Shown: positions 14,293 through 17,213 of the stretch, piece after piece
Position numbering within the stretch: the first letter of the stretch is position 1
Layout of the letters: every line of letters starts with the position of its first letter
NCBI GenBank assembly: GCA_003553895.1
Contig: PWFM01000188.1
Coordinates: 1 to 17,213, forward strand
Direction: 5' to 3'
DNA: 17,213 nucleotides
Origin: Syntrophomonadaceae bacterium
Lineage (GTDB): Bacteria; Bacillota; Dethiobacteria; DTU022
Notes under the pieces: model-generated
The model's input: the letters and a program-made list of their open reading frames with translations, nothing else
Database searches by the model: none
What the model was told of the DNA's origin: nothing
Translations under genes and position numbers: made by a program

Positions 14293-16971
14293 TTGGCAGA
14301 TTCCTCCAAAAAGAAGTTTGTAATTATTGATGGAAACAGCCTTCTTTACAGGGCTTTTTATGCCCTGCCCCTGCTGCAAAACCGCCGCGGCGAACATACC
14401 AACGCCGTTTACGGTTTTACCACCATGCTTTTAAAGCTGATTGAAGGGGAACAACCCGATTATATTGCCGTTGCTTTCGATCCTCCCAGGCCCACCTTCC
14501 GGTCCCGGATCGATCAGTCCTACAAGGCCCAGCGGGAAAAAGCTCCTCCCGAGCTGGGTGAACAGATCCTGCGTACTCACCAGATCCTGGAAGCAATGGC
14601 CATCCCGGTCTACGAGATCGACGATTTTGAAGCCGACGACGTCATCGGCACCCTGGCCGATCACGTTACCGCGCAGGGGCATGCCGTTACCGTCGTATCC
14701 GGCGACGCCGATCTTCTGCAGATGCTCGGAGACGGGGTTACCGTGCTGATGACCAAAAAAGGGATTACCCGGATGGAACGTTACGATCAAAGGCGCCTCA
14801 AAGAAGAGTACGGCCTCGAACCAGGGCAGGTGATCGACTACAAGGCCCTTAAAGGGGACGCTTCTGACAACATCCCCGGTGTGCCCGGGATTGGCGAAAA
14901 AACCGCCCGCCGCCTGATTGAGGAATACGAAAACCTGGAGCAGATCTACCAGAACCTTGATCGTCTCAAGAAAAAAACGGCCGAAAACCTCCAGGAATAC
15001 CGGGATCAGCTCTATACCGGCCGGGAACTGGTTACCCTGCGCCGCGATGTCCCCCTGGAAGTTGACTGGGAACAGTGCCGCTACGGCGACCCCGATTACG
15101 AAGCCCTGCTGGCCCTTTTTAACGAACTGGAATTTAAGAGCCTGGTCAACAAATTGAAAACGCATGTTTCAGATCAAAACCGGGATGACGGCGGACAAGA
15201 GCCTGCATCAGAAGGGGATGAGATCAAAACCCTGGAAGAGCTGCAAGAAGTTATAAATGACATTCCTGAAGGCGCCACCCCGGCCCTGCTCATTGAAAGG
15301 GAACCGGGACGGCCCCTGTGGAAACAGCCGGTTCGAAGCCTGGCCTTAGCTGTAACAGAAAAGAAGGTCTATTACCTCGCCCCCGGAACCCTTGGCCCCG
15401 GGGAGCGGGAATTATGGGAAGCCCTGGCTGATTGTGCCGGGCGCGATATTAAATTCCTGGTCCATAATCTAAAGCAGCACTGCCACCTGTTTATGGAACG
15501 GGGATTAGATGTGCCCGCCTGCAGCTTTGATACCGAACTGGCCGCCTACCTGTCCGACCCGGCTCGCGGCGGCTACGACCTTACTTCCCTGCTCCAGTTT
15601 TACCTGGGCCAGGAACCCCCCGCTGATGACGATAAAAAGGCAGAATACGATTTTAAAAAAGGCGGCCCCGAACTGGCGGCCCGGGCCGGAGCGCTATTCA
15701 GGCTGCGTGACTGCCTGCAGGAAGAGCTGGAGGAGCAGGGCCTGGAACCGCTTCTTCGGGAGCTCGAAATGCCCCTGGCTGCGGTCCTGTGCCGGATGGA
15801 GCGCCGGGGCATCTCCATCGATGCCGGCTACCTGCGCGACCTGTCGGCAGAAATTCGCAGCCGCCTGGACGAACTGGAAAAGCAGATCTACCGCCTGGCC
15901 GGCGAAGAGTTCAATCTTAATTCGCCCCAGCAGCTGTCGAAGATCCTTTTTGATAAACTGCAGCTGCCGGAAATCCGCAAGACCAAGACAGGCCGCTCTA
16001 CTGACGCCCGGGTTCTCGAAGAACTGGCCCTGCAGCACGAGATAGCGGCCCTGCTTCTGCATTATCGCCAGTTGAGCAAGCTGGAAGGGACCTACCTGTC
16101 CGGGTTGATCGACCTGGTGGACGAAAAAGAGGGAAAGCTCTACACCAATTTTAACCAGACTGTTACCGCCACGGGACGGCTGAGCAGCAGCGATCCCAAC
16201 CTGCAAAACATCCCCGTCCGCCTGGAGGAGGGCAGGCGCATCAGGAAGGCCTTTATCCCTTCGGGCGCCGGATCGATTCTCTTTGCCGCCGATTATTCGC
16301 AGGTTGAGCTGCGGATCCTGGCCCACCTTTCCCGCGATCCGATCCTGGTTGAAGCCTTTGAGACCGGTCAGGACATCCACCGCCGCACTGCTGCCGAAGT
16401 TAATAATACCGGTCTGGAAGAGGTAACTGCCGTTATGCGGGAAAAAGCCAAGGCAGTCAATTTCGGGATTATTTACGGCTCAAGCGACTACGGCCTGGCC
16501 CAGAATCTCAAAATACCCCGCGCGGAAGCCAAGGCCTATATAGACAGCTATTTTGAACGTTACCGGGGAGTTAAAAAATACATGGAAGATATTGTCGAGC
16601 AGGCCCGCGAGCAGGGTTATGTGACCACCTTGTTTAACCGCCGCCGCTACCTGCCCGAAATCCGTTCTTCCAATCATAACCTGCGCAGCTTTGCTGAACG
16701 AATGGCCCTGAACACGCCGATCCAGGGTTCCGCCGCCGATATTATTAAGCTGGCCATGCTCAAAATTGACCGCATGATCAGGGAAGGCGGTTTCAGCGCG
16801 GCTATGCTGCTGCAGATCCACGACGAACTGCTTTTCGAAATCAAGGAAGAAGAGCTGAACTTTTTCGCCCCCATGGTCCGGAGCGAGATGGAACAGGCCT
16901 GCTCGCTCTCCGTCCCCCTGCAGGTAGATCTGAAATGGGGTCACAGCTGGGAAGAACTGAAGCAGCTGTAA
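14293..16971 (+). CDS. polA: DNA polymerase I
   Basis: Repair and Okazaki-fragment-processing polymerase of 892 residues. The 5' nuclease domain (about 1-290) has FVIIDGNSLLYRAFYALP, DDFEADDVIGTLA, VVSGDADLLQML and GDASDNIPGVPGIGEKTA. The middle domain (about 320-480) corresponds to the 3'-5' exonuclease but has lost catalytic acids: NLKQH replaces NLKYD and AARAGALF replaces the AAEDAD region, so proofreading is probably absent, as in Bacillus Pol I. The polymerase domain is complete. Motif A is ADYSQVELRI (Asp667), the O-helix is REKAKAVNFGIIYG (Arg716, Lys720, Tyr728), and motif C is QIHDE (Asp844, Glu845). The start is TTG 14293 with AAGGAG (14279-14284) eight bases upstream. mutM follows, as in many Firmicutes. 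Confidence 0.98.
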   Translation: MADSSKKKFVIIDGNSLLYRAFYALPLLQNRRGEHTNAVYGFTTMLLKLIEGEQPDYIAVAFDPPRPTFRSRIDQSYKAQREKAPPELGEQILRTHQILEAMAIPVYEIDDFEADDVIGTLADHVTAQGHAVTVVSGDADLLQMLGDGVTVLMTKKGITRMERYDQRRLKEEYGLEPGQVIDYKALKGDASDNIPGVPGIGEKTARRLIEEYENLEQIYQNLDRLKKKTAENLQEYRDQLYTGRELVTLRRDVPLEVDWEQCRYGDPDYEALLALFNELEFKSLVNKLKTHVSDQNRDDGGQEPASEGDEIKTLEELQEVINDIPEGATPALLIEREPGRPLWKQPVRSLALAVTEKKVYYLAPGTLGPGERELWEALADCAGRDIKFLVHNLKQHCHLFMERGLDVPACSFDTELAAYLSDPARGGYDLTSLLQFYLGQEPPADDDKKAEYDFKKGGPELAARAGALFRLRDCLQEELEEQGLEPLLRELEMPLAAVLCRMERRGISIDAGYLRDLSAEIRSRLDELEKQIYRLAGEEFNLNSPQQLSKILFDKLQLPEIRKTKTGRSTDARVLEELALQHEIAALLLHYRQLSKLEGTYLSGLIDLVDEKEGKLYTNFNQTVTATGRLSSSDPNLQNIPVRLEEGRRIRKAFIPSGAGSILFAADYSQVELRILAHLSRDPILVEAFETGQDIHRRTAAEVNNTGLEEVTAVMREKAKAVNFGIIYGSSDYGLAQNLKIPRAEAKAYIDSYFERYRGVKKYMEDIVEQAREQGYVTTLFNRRRYLPEIRSSNHNLRSFAERMALNTPIQGSAADIIKLAMLKIDRMIREGGFSAAMLLQIHDELLFEIKEEELNFFAPMVRSEMEQACSLSVPLQVDLKWGHSWEELKQL

Positions 16972-17056
16972 CGATCCTGCCGGAGCCGGAATAGAAATTT
17001 GCGGAGCCGGCGCCGCCGGGGGCAGAAGCTGCCAAACCGAAAACAGGAGATTAAAT
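16972..17056 (+). other. polA-mutM spacer
   Basis: 85 bases with no gene. CGGAGCCGG occurs twice within about 30 bases, and the stretch is rich in G and C. No T-run terminator is seen. The mutM ribosome-binding site AGGAGA is at 17045-17050, six bases before its ATG. Confidence 0.4.
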
Positions 17057-17213
17057 ATGCCGGAATTACCTGAAGTGGAGGTTATTCGCCGGGAACTGGA
17101 ACCGCTGCTTACGGGAAAAGAATTTGCCGTTCCCCACCTTCACATGCCCTCTACGATCGAATATCCTTCGCCGGAGGAATTTACTGCCGCCCTCCGGGGA
17201 CGCAGGGTGGAAA
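17057..17213 (+). CDS. mutM: Formamidopyrimidine-DNA glycosylase (5' end only)
   Basis: Base-excision repair enzyme that removes 8-oxoguanine and formamidopyrimidines. About 52 codons are visible before the window ends. The N-terminus MPELPEVEVIRREL is diagnostic: Pro2 is the Schiff-base nucleophile after methionine removal and Glu3 is the catalytic acid. The start is ATG 17057 with AGGAGA six bases upstream. The position after polA is the common Firmicutes order (polA-mutM-coaE), and both proteins act in repair. The zinc-finger end lies outside the window. Confidence 0.93.
   Translation, partial: MPELPEVEVIRRELEPLLTGKEFAVPHLHMPSTIEYPSPEEFTAALRGRRVE

Noticed and set aside
1..17213. Mobile element, phage, defence or CRISPR content
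   Set aside because: No transposase, integrase, terminal inverted repeats, spaced direct repeats or defence-type domains were seen. All well-supported genes have housekeeping or lineage-typical functions.

Overview
The window is 17.2 kb of GC-rich chromosomal DNA from a Gram-positive bacterium, most likely a member of the Clostridia or a related deep Firmicutes lineage. This rests on gene order (priA-def-fmt-rsmB-PP2C-prkC-rsgA-rpe is a classic Firmicutes cluster), strong purine-rich Shine-Dalgarno sites, heavy use of TTG starts, a PASTA-domain kinase, a fused ribBA, and a SpoIIM-family membrane protein. The genus cannot be fixed from the sequence. Almost every base is coding, and I see no insertion sequence, phage gene, CRISPR array, tRNA or rRNA.

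Layout. (1) 1-470: 3' end of coaBC (coenzyme A synthesis). (2) 465-1082, minus strand: a SpoIIM/DUF95-family membrane protein. It is the only minus-strand gene, and its stop overlaps the coaBC stop tail to tail. (3) 1145-6235: priA (replication restart), def and fmt (N-formyl-methionine removal and addition) and rsmB (16S rRNA m5C methylation), tightly packed. (4) 6236-6394: a spacer with a good sigma-A promoter. (5) 6395-10361: PP2C phosphatase, PASTA Ser/Thr kinase (prkC), ribosome-assembly GTPase (rsgA) and ribulose-phosphate epimerase (rpe). (6) 10362-10671: a promoter, an FMN riboswitch and an intrinsic terminator. (7) 10672-14272: the complete riboflavin operon ribD-ribE-ribBA-ribH. (8) 14293-16971: polA, then the start of mutM at 17057, cut by the window end.

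How the genes work together. Def and Fmt are the two halves of the formyl-methionine cycle, and RsmB and RsgA act on the small ribosomal subunit. PrkC and its phosphatase form a reversible signalling pair, and RsgA is a known PrkC substrate in Bacillus. The four rib genes make riboflavin from GTP and ribulose 5-phosphate, and Rpe just upstream interconverts ribulose 5-phosphate with xylulose 5-phosphate. The riboswitch can be read almost base by base: the P1 helix and a 15-bp antiterminator compete for the same 5' strand, and the antiterminator covers the 5' arm of the terminator. PolA and MutM form a DNA replication/repair pair that follows ribH with no visible terminator.

This is essentially a housekeeping region. 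I found no clearly novel system. The points worth a second look are the riboswitch architecture (an extra hairpin in P2), possible FMN-controlled read-through into polA, the unusual PrkC activation loop, the predominance of TTG starts, the repeat-built tail of Def that carries the fmt ribosome-binding site, and the SpoIIM-like gene wedged between coaBC and priA.
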